A stretch of DNA of 64,000 nucleotides, taken from Roseiarcus sp963776665. Lineage in GTDB: Bacteria; Pseudomonadota; Alphaproteobacteria; Rhizobiales; Beijerinckiaceae. The notes beneath the pieces were generated by a model. The model made no database searches and had not been told where the DNA came from. It saw only the letters and a program-made list of their open reading frames with translations. Position 1 is the stretch's first letter, and every line of letters starts with the position of its first letter. Both the position numbers and the translations under genes were made by a program. Location of the stretch: assembly GCA_963776665.1 (NCBI GenBank), contig CAVZNQ010000027.1, forward strand, positions 32,652-96,651. The letters run 5' to 3'. Of this stretch, positions 45,559-54,123 are shown one piece after another.

Positions 45559-46144
45559 ATGGATATCCTAGCCGGTTGCGCCATGGGCGCTCTGGTCGGC
45601 CTTTTGATCGGGCTGTCGAATGCGCCGGTCGTCGGCGCCGTCGTGTCCGCCCTGCTGGCGCTTCTGGTGACCTTCCTCGGCCTTGGCGGCGCAGGCCCGG
45701 TGAAAATCGACGCGAAGATTGAGAGGAGGCTTGCGGGCTTTTGCATCTTCTGCGTCATCGCTCTCCTCTTGGGGGTCGCCGCGCGCGCCAATCAATGGTT
45801 CGCCCCACCGCTGAGCTCCGAGATCAAGGCCTGGACAGACGCGCAGGCCTCCACTGAGCAGGCGGTGATGTTTGTGGCCTTCGAGCGGCTGGGCATCTTG
45901 CCTGCGGGAGAGACGGCAAGCAATCGCAGCCGCGACGCCGACCGGCGTCGGCCTGTTCAGGACCGCAAGCGAGGCAGACTGCGGAACTCTGGCCGGGGAT
46001 TTCCCGGCGGGCCGCGAGCGGCTGAAAGCGATGCATGATTTGGGAGGCCCGTGGGCCGATCTGGCAGCGGGAGCGCAAGGGCTCAACGACAGCGAATTGG
46101 AGGCCTTCAACAAGGCGGCCCTCCGATTGGCATGCGGTCGATGA
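45559..46144 (+). CDS. Small inner-membrane protein, frameshifted, unknown function
   Basis: The N-terminal 80 residues carry three hydrophobic segments (LAGCAMGALVGLLIGLS, VVSALLALLVTFLGLGG, FCIFCVIALLLGVAA). The rest is soluble. At about 45918 one extra base shifts the frame; the continuation reads AIAAATPTGVGLFRTASEAD to ALRLACGR. Its stop overlaps the protease start (ATGA), so the two genes form a unit. I recognise no family. The GC content looks slightly lower than that of its neighbours. Confidence 0.6.
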
Positions 46145-47619
46145 AGAAAATCGCGCCCGTCGTCGCCGTCGTTCTGGCGGCTTTGCCTGTGCGAGGAACT
46201 CACAACGCCGCAATTGCGCAGGTCAGCCCAACCGCCGACGTTCAACCGGTCGCGATGTCTGTCGGTCGAGTAAGGGCAAGCAATTGTAACGGGCCCGATC
46301 GTGTTGGCACCGCGTTTGTATGGCGGGATCGCCAGACTGTCGTAACGGCTCGCCATGTGGTCGCCGGCTGTAACCGGATCACAGTTCTCTTTACGGCGAG
46401 CGGCCGCTCCTTCACCGCCAACCCGGATCAGGAACTAGTCAAACAGGACTTGGCGGCCCTCGCGCTCGATGGGCCTGCGCCGTCGGCGCCGCTTGCTATC
46501 CGGACGGACATGCCCGCCGTGGGAACCAAGGTGGTGGCGCTAGGCTATGCCTTTGGCGCTCCTACGCTGGACAGTAAAGAACTGGAAGTGACCCTCGCCA
46601 ATGCTGGTCAGGGATCCCGAGTCCAGGACATGCTGGATGATCGCCTGCGCGACTCGCTCATTCGCTCTGGTGAGATTGACGTTACGACTGCAGTTCTTCG
46701 ACTGGACGGCAACCTGCTCCCCGGGTTGTCGGGCGCGCCGGTCGTCGGTCCTGACCGGAGCGTCTATGCAGTTGGCTCGGGGGGCATTGCGGAAGGCGCC
46801 GGTGGCGTCGTCTGGGCTGTCAGGGCCGCGTACCTCGAACAGCTTGGGCAGTCTCGCCACATCACAACCATGCACTCCAATGGCCAGGCGTCCGGACTGG
46901 CGTTCTCCTATCAGACGGAACAGGCGAACGTTCCCAACCTCGCGTGCGGCGCCGTTGTGCTGCACAGATCGCGCGCCGCCTCGCTCGCTACGCTCAGCGG
47001 AGGCACGGATGACCTCCTGGGCCTCCAGTGGCTCGAGCTCACGTTCGGAAATCTTTTCACCCTCGCTCAAGTGAGTTCGCTTGAGTTTGAGATTTGGGCG
47101 GATGACAAATCAGGCGCGGCCATTGCGGTTCCGGAAGGGGCCACCCTTCGCTCGGAGGAGGGAGGTTGCAGCGCGCATGTCGGTCCCGGCGTCGATCTCT
47201 TGATAACCGCGGCTGACACGCCCACCGCGATGCAAGCCCAGATCGCGTCGAGCAGTTTTGAGCGGAAGCTTGCCCCCCTTTTCAGTTCCTCCTTAGGACC
47301 AGATCCGTCGTTCAGCTACCCCAGCCCAAGGATGCGCTCAGATGGATTCGTCATTCGCCGTTTGGCGTATGGCGCCAATGTCCCGCTGGGCCAACCCGGT
47401 TTGTTCCGGGCGGACTATGTCTTCCTGAACCATATGGCGCGCGGCTCAACCTATATGGGCGTGGCCGGTCTGCGGCGCGAAGAAATTGTCGACATGCAAA
47501 AGGCGCAAGCATGCCAGTTCACGCCTGGGACGCCCGACTGCGAGGCCATCCGGCAGCATTTCAAGCCATGGATAGAGGCGGCCCTGGCGGTGCAGCTGGC
47601 GACTATCCCGCCGATCTAG
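46141..47619 (+). CDS. Exported trypsin-like serine protease
   Basis: 492 residues with a signal peptide (IAPVVAVVLAALPVRG). The N-terminal half has a chymotrypsin-fold triad: His in VVTARHVVAGC, Asp in VKQDLAALALDG and Ser in LPGLSGAPVVG. No PDZ domain follows. Instead there are about 270 residues of unknown fold with three or four cysteines (GGCSAHVG, QACQFTPGTPDCEA). It should act in the periplasm or outside. It is coupled to the membrane-protein gene by a four-base overlap. Confidence 0.78.
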   Translation: MKKIAPVVAVVLAALPVRGTHNAAIAQVSPTADVQPVAMSVGRVRASNCNGPDRVGTAFVWRDRQTVVTARHVVAGCNRITVLFTASGRSFTANPDQELVKQDLAALALDGPAPSAPLAIRTDMPAVGTKVVALGYAFGAPTLDSKELEVTLANAGQGSRVQDMLDDRLRDSLIRSGEIDVTTAVLRLDGNLLPGLSGAPVVGPDRSVYAVGSGGIAEGAGGVVWAVRAAYLEQLGQSRHITTMHSNGQASGLAFSYQTEQANVPNLACGAVVLHRSRAASLATLSGGTDDLLGLQWLELTFGNLFTLAQVSSLEFEIWADDKSGAAIAVPEGATLRSEEGGCSAHVGPGVDLLITAADTPTAMQAQIASSSFERKLAPLFSSSLGPDPSFSYPSPRMRSDGFVIRRLAYGANVPLGQPGLFRADYVFLNHMARGSTYMGVAGLRREEIVDMQKAQACQFTPGTPDCEAIRQHFKPWIEAALAVQLATIPPI

Positions 47620-47711
47620 CCGTGCAGGGGTGATGCTGATCCCACCCGCTTACGCCGCGGTCCGCCGCACTCCGGGCGCGCCGAGCTCAGCCGCCGTTTT
47701 CAGCGCGGCGG

Positions 47712-48644
47712 CTAATAGTCGAGTTTCGGCAGCGCGGCTTCGATTTCGGCGCGGCGCCCCTCTAGGAAAGGCGGCAGCTTCAGCGCCTGCCCGAGCGAAT
47801 GAGCCGGCTCGTCGACGGCGAAGCCAGGCGGGTCGGTCGCGATTTCGAACAGGACCCGGCCGGGCTCGCGGAAATAGACCGAGCGGAAATAATTGCGGTC
47901 CTTCTGCTCGGTCGTGCGCAAATGATGATTCTCGACGAGCCTCTTCACCATCGCCGCCTGCGCCGCGTCGTCCGCGGCCCGGAACGCGATGTGGTGAACC
48001 GAGCCCGCGCCCTGTCGCGCCGTCAGGAACTCCCCCGCCGTCCTGAGGTCGATCAGGCTGCCGACAGCGACGCCGGGCGCGCGATACCGTTGCGTGGCCC
48101 CATCGCCGCCGTCGGCGACAAAGCCGAACACGTCGGTCAGGATGGCGGCGGTCGGGGCGGCTTCGGCCAAGAGCAGGCTCACGCTGTGGAAGCCACGAAT
48201 CGCGTGTTCCGCGGGCACTTCCGCCTCGCTCCATCCGGGCGCGCCTTCGCCGCCTCCGACGCCGGCGAGCGCGAGCCGCGTCCCGTCGCGGTCCTTGAAT
48301 GCGAGGACGGTTTCGCCGAAGCGCTTCGCGGGCGGATCGTGGGCGACGCCTTTCTCGACAAGGCGCTGGGTCCAGTAGCCGATCGAGCCTTCGGGAACGC
48401 GAAAGACCGTCTCTTGCGCCTCGCCGATTCCGAGCCGCCCGGGCGCCGCCCTCTCCCAGGGGAAAAAGGTGAGGATCGTACCCGGATGGCCGGCCGCATC
48501 GCCATAGTAGAAGTGATAGGAGCCGGGATCGTCGAAATTCACCGTCTTCTTCACCAGCCGCAGGCCGAGCGTCCCGGTGTAGAATTCGAGGTTGCGGCGC
48601 GCCGAACTCGCAATGCTGGTCACATGATGAATGCCGCTCGGCAT
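47712..48644 (-). CDS. Ring-cleaving extradiol dioxygenase, MhqO-like
   Basis: 310 residues of two glyoxalase-type modules. Metal ligands are the His in GIHHVTSIAS, the His in SVHHIAFRAADD and the Glu in RVLFEIATDPPGFAVDEP. Relatives open hydroquinone or catechol rings. The ATG at 48644 has GGAG six bases upstream and starts directly at the family N-terminus, so I prefer it over ATG 48668. Confidence 0.86.
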   Translation of the reverse strand: MPSGIHHVTSIASSARRNLEFYTGTLGLRLVKKTVNFDDPGSYHFYYGDAAGHPGTILTFFPWERAAPGRLGIGEAQETVFRVPEGSIGYWTQRLVEKGVAHDPPAKRFGETVLAFKDRDGTRLALAGVGGGEGAPGWSEAEVPAEHAIRGFHSVSLLLAEAAPTAAILTDVFGFVADGGDGATQRYRAPGVAVGSLIDLRTAGEFLTARQGAGSVHHIAFRAADDAAQAAMVKRLVENHHLRTTEQKDRNYFRSVYFREPGRVLFEIATDPPGFAVDEPAHSLGQALKLPPFLEGRRAEIEAALPKLDY

Positions 48645-48668
48645 GCGCCTCTCCGTGTTGGCGCTCAT

Positions 48669-48897
48669 TTATCCAGGCTGGTCCCGCGACGTCCAGTCGC
48701 TCGGATGGAATCGCAACTGACCGGGCCGATCGTCATTGCGCGGCCGGCGACTTCTCGCGCCGATCTCCTCGGCGACTGGAATGAACGCCGACGAAGCGAT
48801 CTGCCCGAGCGCGGCGCGGTTCCAACGCGGAAGCGATTCGAAACCGCCGATCCGGCCCGTCGTCCAAGCGACGATCGGCTGGAAGACGACGCCGATC
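48669..48897 (-). pseudogene. Remnant of an EAL domain
   Basis: In the frame one base off from the GGDEF gene, the strand reads IGVVFQPIVAWTTGRIGGFE followed by RWNRAALGQIASSAFIPVAE. That is the start of a cyclic-di-GMP phosphodiesterase EAL domain (QPIV, GFE, FIPVAEE). After about 45 residues (near 48770) the similarity stops, so the catalytic EAL residues beyond the first are gone. A +1 shift near 48898 separates it from the GGDEF frame. Confidence 0.7.
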
Positions 48898-50160
48898 TTC
48901 GAATTCGGCGACCGCTCGGCGCCGGGCGTGTTCGGGCGCGCGGCGGCTCGCGGCGTCGCCTTCAGCGGTTCCGTCGAACACGGCGACCCCGCCGCGTCCG
49001 ATAGCCTTGGCGCGGTAGAGCGCGGCGTCAGCCTGGCGCACCAACTCGTCCGGCTCGGTGGCGGAAATGGGAAAAAGCGCAAACCCACAGGCGCCGGTCA
49101 GCGCGATGTCGAGCCCCCCGACCGCGAACGGCGTCGCGAAGATCGCCTGAATCTCGTCTCCGAGCGCAATCGCCTGGTCGCGCGCGCCGATTCCGTCGCA
49201 GAGAATGGCGAACTCATCGCCGCCCATCCTGGCCGCGGAGCCGCGTCCATTCATCGCCCTGGCGATCCTGCCGGCGACCTGCCTGAGGATTTCGTCTCCT
49301 ACCGGATGTCCGTGCATGTCGTTGACGGGCTTGAAGCCGTCGAGGTCGATTAGGCCGACGGCGAACGGCCGAGCGGCTGTCCTGGTCCGGTCGGCAAGCA
49401 GGCCTTGAAAGCAGCGCCGGTTGGGGAGAGCGGTCAGATGGTCGGTCAGGGCGATCGCCATCGCCGCCTGCCTCGCTTTTTCGGCGGCGCGCTGTTTTTC
49501 GGCCATGGTGAAACGCGACCGGACGATCTCCGCGAACATGCGAAAGTTCTCGCCGAGCATGCGGACGACGAAGCATGCCGCGATAGTCATGAGCGCTGCG
49601 AGCCACATTGTCAGGTCGGCGCCCCGGGTGAGGAACGCGACGACGAGCGGCGCGGTCGCGGCGGCGACGACGCCGCCGGCGACGCTTCCGAGCGCGCTGA
49701 GACAAAACGCGCAAGCAGCGACGGCAACCCATACGGCAACCTGCGCCAATGTGAATTCGACCACGCTGCTCTGGGCAGTCGAGACTGCCGCCATCATGGC
49801 GAGCGCGAACGCCAGCGCCGGCCCGAGGACGCTTGCGCCGATGACCTCGCGCCTGACGAGGTCGGCCGTCGCGCGCTCGACCGCCTCGCGCGCCTTGAGC
49901 CAGGAGAAGAGGCGAAAAGTCGAAATCAACAGGAGCGCCGCAGGGAGGACGACCCCCCAGAGCAGGGACGTTCCCGCGGTCGCGCCGCACAAAGCGACCG
50001 TCGTCAGGATAATCACGCCATGGACATAAGGGGCGAGCCGCGCCAGGGAGCGGTATTGCTCGCGCGACAGCGCCGACTTGAACTCGGCTTCGGACGCTTC
50101 GGGAAACGGCGTCGTCCCGCAAGAGGCGAAACCGTCAGGTAAGACGTCGCTATCAGCCAT
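48733..50160 (-). CDS. Membrane-bound GGDEF diguanylate cyclase
   Basis: As it stands, 475 residues. About six membrane helices cover residues 40-195. A GGDEF domain follows with DHLTALPNRRCFQGLL, the active-site motif RMGGDEFAILCD and a C-terminal RQADAALYRAKAIGRGG. The active site is intact, so it can make cyclic-di-GMP. The last 70 residues are an Arg-rich out-of-frame reading of what was an EAL domain, so the natural protein was a GGDEF-EAL hybrid. Confidence 0.85.
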   Translation of the reverse strand: MADSDVLPDGFASCGTTPFPEASEAEFKSALSREQYRSLARLAPYVHGVIILTTVALCGATAGTSLLWGVVLPAALLLISTFRLFSWLKAREAVERATADLVRREVIGASVLGPALAFALAMMAAVSTAQSSVVEFTLAQVAVWVAVAACAFCLSALGSVAGGVVAAATAPLVVAFLTRGADLTMWLAALMTIAACFVVRMLGENFRMFAEIVRSRFTMAEKQRAAEKARQAAMAIALTDHLTALPNRRCFQGLLADRTRTAARPFAVGLIDLDGFKPVNDMHGHPVGDEILRQVAGRIARAMNGRGSAARMGGDEFAILCDGIGARDQAIALGDEIQAIFATPFAVGGLDIALTGACGFALFPISATEPDELVRQADAALYRAKAIGRGGVAVFDGTAEGDAASRRAPEHARRRAVAEFEDRRRLPADRRLDDGPDRRFRIASALEPRRARADRFVGVHSSRRGDRREKSPAAQ

Positions 50161-50352
50161 CGCATCAACCCCGCCGCCAGCGACGACGCTCCTGACGGAA
50201 CGTATCGGGCGCAGGGGAAAGCTAGCGCCCGAAGCCCGTGCGAGGGGTTAATCCGATGCTCGAAATCCGAGGCTTCCGTAACGGTAGTAAAGCATGCCTT
50301 TACGGCAAGGATAAAGTTTGACCGCCGAAATGTGGGGCCGCGCGAGACGAAG

Positions 50353-51126
50353 TCACGCCTTGACGGCGACGATGAACAGACGCGGGTAGGCGAAGAGCGT
50401 GCGCCCGTCCGGCTGCACGGGATAGGCCTCTTTCAGCCCGCTGCGATAGCGGGCCAGAAACTCGCAGCGCTCGTCGTCGTCGAGCCGCTCCAGGAACGGC
50501 TGCAGGGTCGAGCCGGCGAACCAGTCGGCGATGCTCTGCGGCCCTTCGAGCGGATGAACATAGGTCGTGGTCCACACGTCGACCCGCGAGGCTTGCGGGC
50601 GCAGCCAGTCGTAATAGTCCTCGTAGCCTGCGATCAGCGGCTGCGTCTTGGCGATCGGGACCAGACGGGAGGACCATGGCCCTTCGGCGGCGACCATTCG
50701 CATCAGCGCGTGCGAGGATTCGCGCGCGGTGTTCGGCATCTGCGCCGCCAGCACCCCGCCCGGCTTGAGATACGACATCAGGCGCGGAAAGAGCCGGTCG
50801 TGATCGGGCAGGAATTGCAGCGCCGCGTTGGCGAAGATGAGGTCCGGCCGATCCTCTGGCGCCCAATCGGCAATATCCCGCTTGACGAATTCGGCCTTCG
50901 GCGTTCGGACGCGCGCATGCGCCAGCATCGCGTCGGAAGTGTCGAGACCGACGGTTCGCGCGTGCGGAAGCCGGCGAAGCAAGAGTTCCGCGCTGTTGCC
51001 CGGTCCGCAGCCCAGATCGTAGACGAGATCGGCCGCGGCAAGCGGAACGTCGGCCAGGAGATCGCGGGCCGCGCGCATCCGCTCGGCCTCGAACTTCGAG
51101 TAGAGGGTCGGGTTCCAATCGTTCAT
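50353..51126 (-). CDS. tam: Trans-aconitate 2-methyltransferase
   Basis: 257 residues, close to E. coli Tam. The SAM-binding motif is VYDLGCGPGNSAELLLRRLP, with the conserved start WNPTLYSKFEAERMRAARDL, LIFANAALQFLPDHDRL, and EAYPVQPDGRTLFAYPRLF at the end. It methylates trans-aconitate, an inhibitor of aconitase. ATG 51126 is the family start; the longer open frame is ignored. Confidence 0.93.
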   Translation of the reverse strand: MNDWNPTLYSKFEAERMRAARDLLADVPLAAADLVYDLGCGPGNSAELLLRRLPHARTVGLDTSDAMLAHARVRTPKAEFVKRDIADWAPEDRPDLIFANAALQFLPDHDRLFPRLMSYLKPGGVLAAQMPNTARESSHALMRMVAAEGPWSSRLVPIAKTQPLIAGYEDYYDWLRPQASRVDVWTTTYVHPLEGPQSIADWFAGSTLQPFLERLDDDERCEFLARYRSGLKEAYPVQPDGRTLFAYPRLFIVAVKA

Positions 51127-51200
51127 CGGCAGGGTTCCGGCCCAGCTCGCGCACGAGCCAGGTCTCGCATGGCAGCAATATGGAAAGAGAGGTTCGAAGA

Positions 51201-51650
51201 TCAACCGTCGAGCGTGGCCCCGGCGTAGGCCGCCGGCGCGGGCAGGGCCGCGACAATCCGGTAAAGTCCCATGCCGAGGATCATACAGGCGACGAATAAC
51301 GCGGCCCGTGGATCGAGAAAGCCGAGGTTGGCGATCGCCGGTCCCGGACAGAGGCCGACGAGGCCCCATCCGGCGCCGAAGATGACCGAGCCGCCAATCA
51401 GGCGCGCGTCGATCGCGGTCGCGGTCGGCAGGTGGAAGGGTTCCCCCGACAGGCTTACGCTGCGGCGAGCCGCCATGCGGAAGGCGACGAAGGCGACCGC
51501 GATCGCTCCGCCCATGACGAAGGCGAGGGAGGGATCCCACGCGCCGGCGAGGTCGAGGAACGCGAGCACCTTGCGCGGATCGGTCATGCCGGAGAGGCAG
51601 AGGCCGATTCCGAACAGGAGCCCGGCGAGGAACGGAGAAACGCGGCTCAT
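51201..51650 (-). CDS. YeeE/YedE-type membrane protein, second half
   Basis: 149 residues with four to five helices. SPFLAGLLFGIGLCLSGMTD and GAGWGLVGLCPGPAIANLG contain the conserved Cys of the second half of sulfur-transport proteins (thiosulfate or polysulfide uptake). It works with the product of the gene 10 bases upstream. Together they equal one full-length YeeE protein. Confidence 0.85.
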   Translation of the reverse strand: MSRVSPFLAGLLFGIGLCLSGMTDPRKVLAFLDLAGAWDPSLAFVMGGAIAVAFVAFRMAARRSVSLSGEPFHLPTATAIDARLIGGSVIFGAGWGLVGLCPGPAIANLGFLDPRAALFVACMILGMGLYRIVAALPAPAAYAGATLDG

Positions 51651-51660
51651 CGATCAGACC

Positions 51661-52092
51661 TCAAGCCAGGAGATGGCGGACGACGAACACGGTGAGAAAA
51701 CCGGTCGCCATGAAGGTCGCGGTCGCCGCAAGCGAGCGAGACGACAACCGCGCCAGGCCGCAGACGCCGTGACCGCTGGTGCAGCCGGCGCCGAGCCGCG
51801 TCCCGAAGCCGACCATCAGGCCGCCGAGGATCAGCGTCGCGGTATTGGCCTCGATATCCGGCGCCGTCGTATGAAACAGGGGCTGTGCGACGAGAGGCGC
51901 GGCGACAAGGCCCGCAAGCAGCGCCACCCGCCAGCCCCAGTCGCCCGCGCGCGGCGGCGCAAGACCGCCGAGAACGCCTGCGGCGCCGAGGACGCGGCCG
52001 TCGACCAGGATGAGCCATGCGGCCGCGAGACCGATGATAAGGCCCCCGGCCAAGGCCGAGCCGGGGGTGAAATGGGTCCAGTCGATGGTCAT
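51661..52092 (-). CDS. YeeE/YedE-type membrane protein, first half
   Basis: 143 residues with four helices. GLMVGFGTRLGAGCTSGHGV and CGLARLSSRSL are the Cys-bearing signature of the YeeE/YedE family. ATG 52092 has GAGGG eight bases upstream. It is the first of the two adjacent half-transporters. Confidence 0.87.
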   Translation of the reverse strand: MTIDWTHFTPGSALAGGLIIGLAAAWLILVDGRVLGAAGVLGGLAPPRAGDWGWRVALLAGLVAAPLVAQPLFHTTAPDIEANTATLILGGLMVGFGTRLGAGCTSGHGVCGLARLSSRSLAATATFMATGFLTVFVVRHLLA

Positions 52093-52138
52093 TGCCAATT
52101 CCCTCGGCGACCCAAGGCGCGCCGCCGCACAGCGGAGT

Positions 52139-52288
52139 TCAGCCCAGGGGAACGATGCGGTTGAGCAGCACCAGCAGCACGAGCAGGGCGATCCCGGCGC
52201 CGAAGCTCCAGCCGATCAGCTTTTTTTCGATCGGCAGCAGCGGTTCGATCGGGGCTTTCAGCTCGTCGCGCAGATCGGGAGTGGCCAT
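52139..52288 (-). CDS. 49-residue single-pass membrane protein
   Basis: Begins ATPDLRDELKAPIEPLLPIE and ends with one hydrophobic helix (GWSFGAGIALLVLLVLL) and NRIVPLG. GAGGA lies six bases before ATG 52288. It starts 10 bases after the YeiH-like gene stop and ends 46 bases before the YeeE gene, so it sits inside the operon. A cytoplasmic tail plus one helix suggests a small subunit or regulator of the transporter. I know no family for it. Confidence 0.75.
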   Translation of the reverse strand: MATPDLRDELKAPIEPLLPIEKKLIGWSFGAGIALLVLLVLLNRIVPLG

Positions 52289-52298
52289 GAGATGTCCT

Positions 52299-53772
52299 CT
52301 AGGATGCGAGCGGCGGCTTGACCCCGGCGAAGAACAGCCAGGAAATGACGAACCCGACCCAGATCACAAAGCCGAACAGCGACACGACATAGACCGCCGC
52401 CAGCTTGCCGAGCCCGTCCTGCCAGAGCCGGCGAAAATCGGACATCACGCCGATCGAGAAAAAGGTCAGGACGAAGAAGATCACCCTGAGCACATTGGCT
52501 TCGCCGATCGCCGCCGCGAGCTTGCCCGACGTCCCGGCCTCGGTCCAGAGGGCGAGCGCGAGAGCGATCAGGAAGGTGGCGACGAAACCGAGGATGAACT
52601 TCGGGAACCGTTCCCAGATTTCGGCCAGCCTGGCCTTGGGCGCGCCCGGGCGCGGGTTGACGTGATTGGTCCAGATATAGGCGAGGATGAAGGCCCAGAC
52701 GCCGATGAAGACGTCGATGAACACTTTCACGGTCGCCGTCACCGAGAGCATCCAGCCCGGCTGGTAATTGATTCCCTCCGCCGCGGCCTTCGCCTGGATG
52801 AGCGACTGGGTGATGCCGCCCGCCGCCACCGCCGCGCCGTCGGTCTTGACCGCAAGCCCCATCCACGCCGCTGCGACCAGCGGTTCATGGGCCATGAAGG
52901 TCTGGGCGATGACCGGCAGGATCAGGACTTCGACAACGGCGAAGATCACCACCAGCGACGACACCAGCACCGGCACTTGCGGGCGCGCGCGGATCGCGCC
53001 GCCGGTCGCGATTGCGGCGGCGACGCCGCAGATCGAAACGCCCGAGGCGAGCGGCGCCGACCATTCGCGGCTAAAGCCGAAGCCCTTGCGGGCGATAAGA
53101 TACACGACCGGCCAATAGATCAGGTAGGCCTCGACGATCGCCGCGAGTCCGCGCAGCATGAGCGAGGAAGCCAGGGTGAGCTTGCCCGCCATGGTGACCG
53201 CGATGAAGGCGCCGAGGATGACGATGGCGATCTTGATATAGAGTTCCGGGCGGATCGCGCTCTTCAGCCACTCGGCGAACGCCGGGAAGGCATTGGCGAT
53301 GACCAGGCCAGCGACAAGGGCGACGATATAGCCGCCCTCGTTGGTCAGTTTCAGCGACCACGACAGGCCGAACTTGGCCTGATCGGCGGGGGTGACGGCG
53401 GCGAGATAGGCCCAGCTGCCGACGAACCAAGCGCCATAGGCGATCGCGAAGGCGACGGTGAAGCGGATCGCAAACCGCCCGACGTCGTCGCCAAGGGCGT
53501 AAGCGGCGGCGGAGAGAACGACGACGAGCGCAAGATAGGTGAGAACGAGGGCACCCAGGCCGCCGAGGCCGGCATAGGCTTTCGACGCGGTTGTCGAGCG
53601 CGGCCGTGGGATCGGTCCAGACCGAGGTGGTCACGAGCCAGCCGAGCGCGTCGGCTCCGAACAGATAGGCCAGCGCGAGCGCGAACACGCCCAAGCCGAT
53701 GGCGACAGCCAGCGCATCTTCACTGGGCCGGGCGGGCTCCGCCGCCTGAACGGGGATCGTGGCGTCGGAAAT
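52299..53772 (-). CDS. YeiH-like putative sulfur-anion exporter, frameshifted
   Basis: A membrane protein of about 490 residues with ten or more helices. The N-terminal frame reads DALAVAIGLGVFALALAYLF and DPTAALDNRV. A +1 shift near 53581 moves the coding to YAGLGGLGALVLTYLAL and onward to SGVSICGVAAAIATGGAIRA, the hallmark of the UPF0324/YeiH family. The most upstream usable start is an ATT at 53772 with GGAG eight bases before it; the TTG at 53694 is an alternative. YeiH relatives are linked to sulfite or sulfate export. Confidence 0.82.
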
Positions 53773-53805
53773 CGCTCTAACTCCAACAATGGATTGGATA
53801 TCAGT

Positions 53806-53844
53806 TGGTATACCAGATTTATAGACTTAATTAAGATCCGTCAA
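53806..53844 (-). promoter_or_regulatory. Promoter with overlapping GntR-type palindrome
   Basis: On the minus strand: TTGACG (53844-53839), a 15-bp spacer, TATAAA (53823-53818), then the perfect palindrome TGGTATACCA (53815-53806) just downstream of the -10 box. TGGT-N2-ACCA palindromes are typical for FadR-type GntR repressors. Bound protein would block initiation of the sulfur operon. No gntR gene is in the window. Confidence 0.65.
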
Positions 53845-53871
53845 GCCGCAAAGGCGCGCCGTCAGGGTCTT

Positions 53872-53947
53872 GTCATTCCCGCGCAAGCGGGAATCCAGAG
53901 TTGGCGTTAGAGCCTTGCGCCTGGATGCCCGCTTTCGCGGGCATGAC
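53872..53947. repeat. Palindromic dispersed repeat
   Basis: Left arm GTCATTCCCGCGCAAGCGGG then AATCCAG (53872-53898); right arm CTGGATGCCCGCTTTCGCGG then GCATGAC (53921-53947). Each arm is itself a small hairpin and the two are reverse complements. This is the common TCATTCCCGCGAAAGCGGGAA repeat type. The rest of the 53773-54123 gap beyond it shows no gene. Confidence 0.85.
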
Positions 53948-54123
53948 AACGAGTGACAGGCGCAGTAGCGGCTCGCGCGGGCGCCGGATCGATCCAGGAA
54001 ATCAAGATTTGCTCAACGCAGTCGCACGGTTTGCATCGAATACCTTACCGGGGCCGTCAATATTTCCGATTATGACTTGTGCTGCCCGCGACCGGATCGA
54101 AGTCCGCGGGGCCAGGAAGGTCG

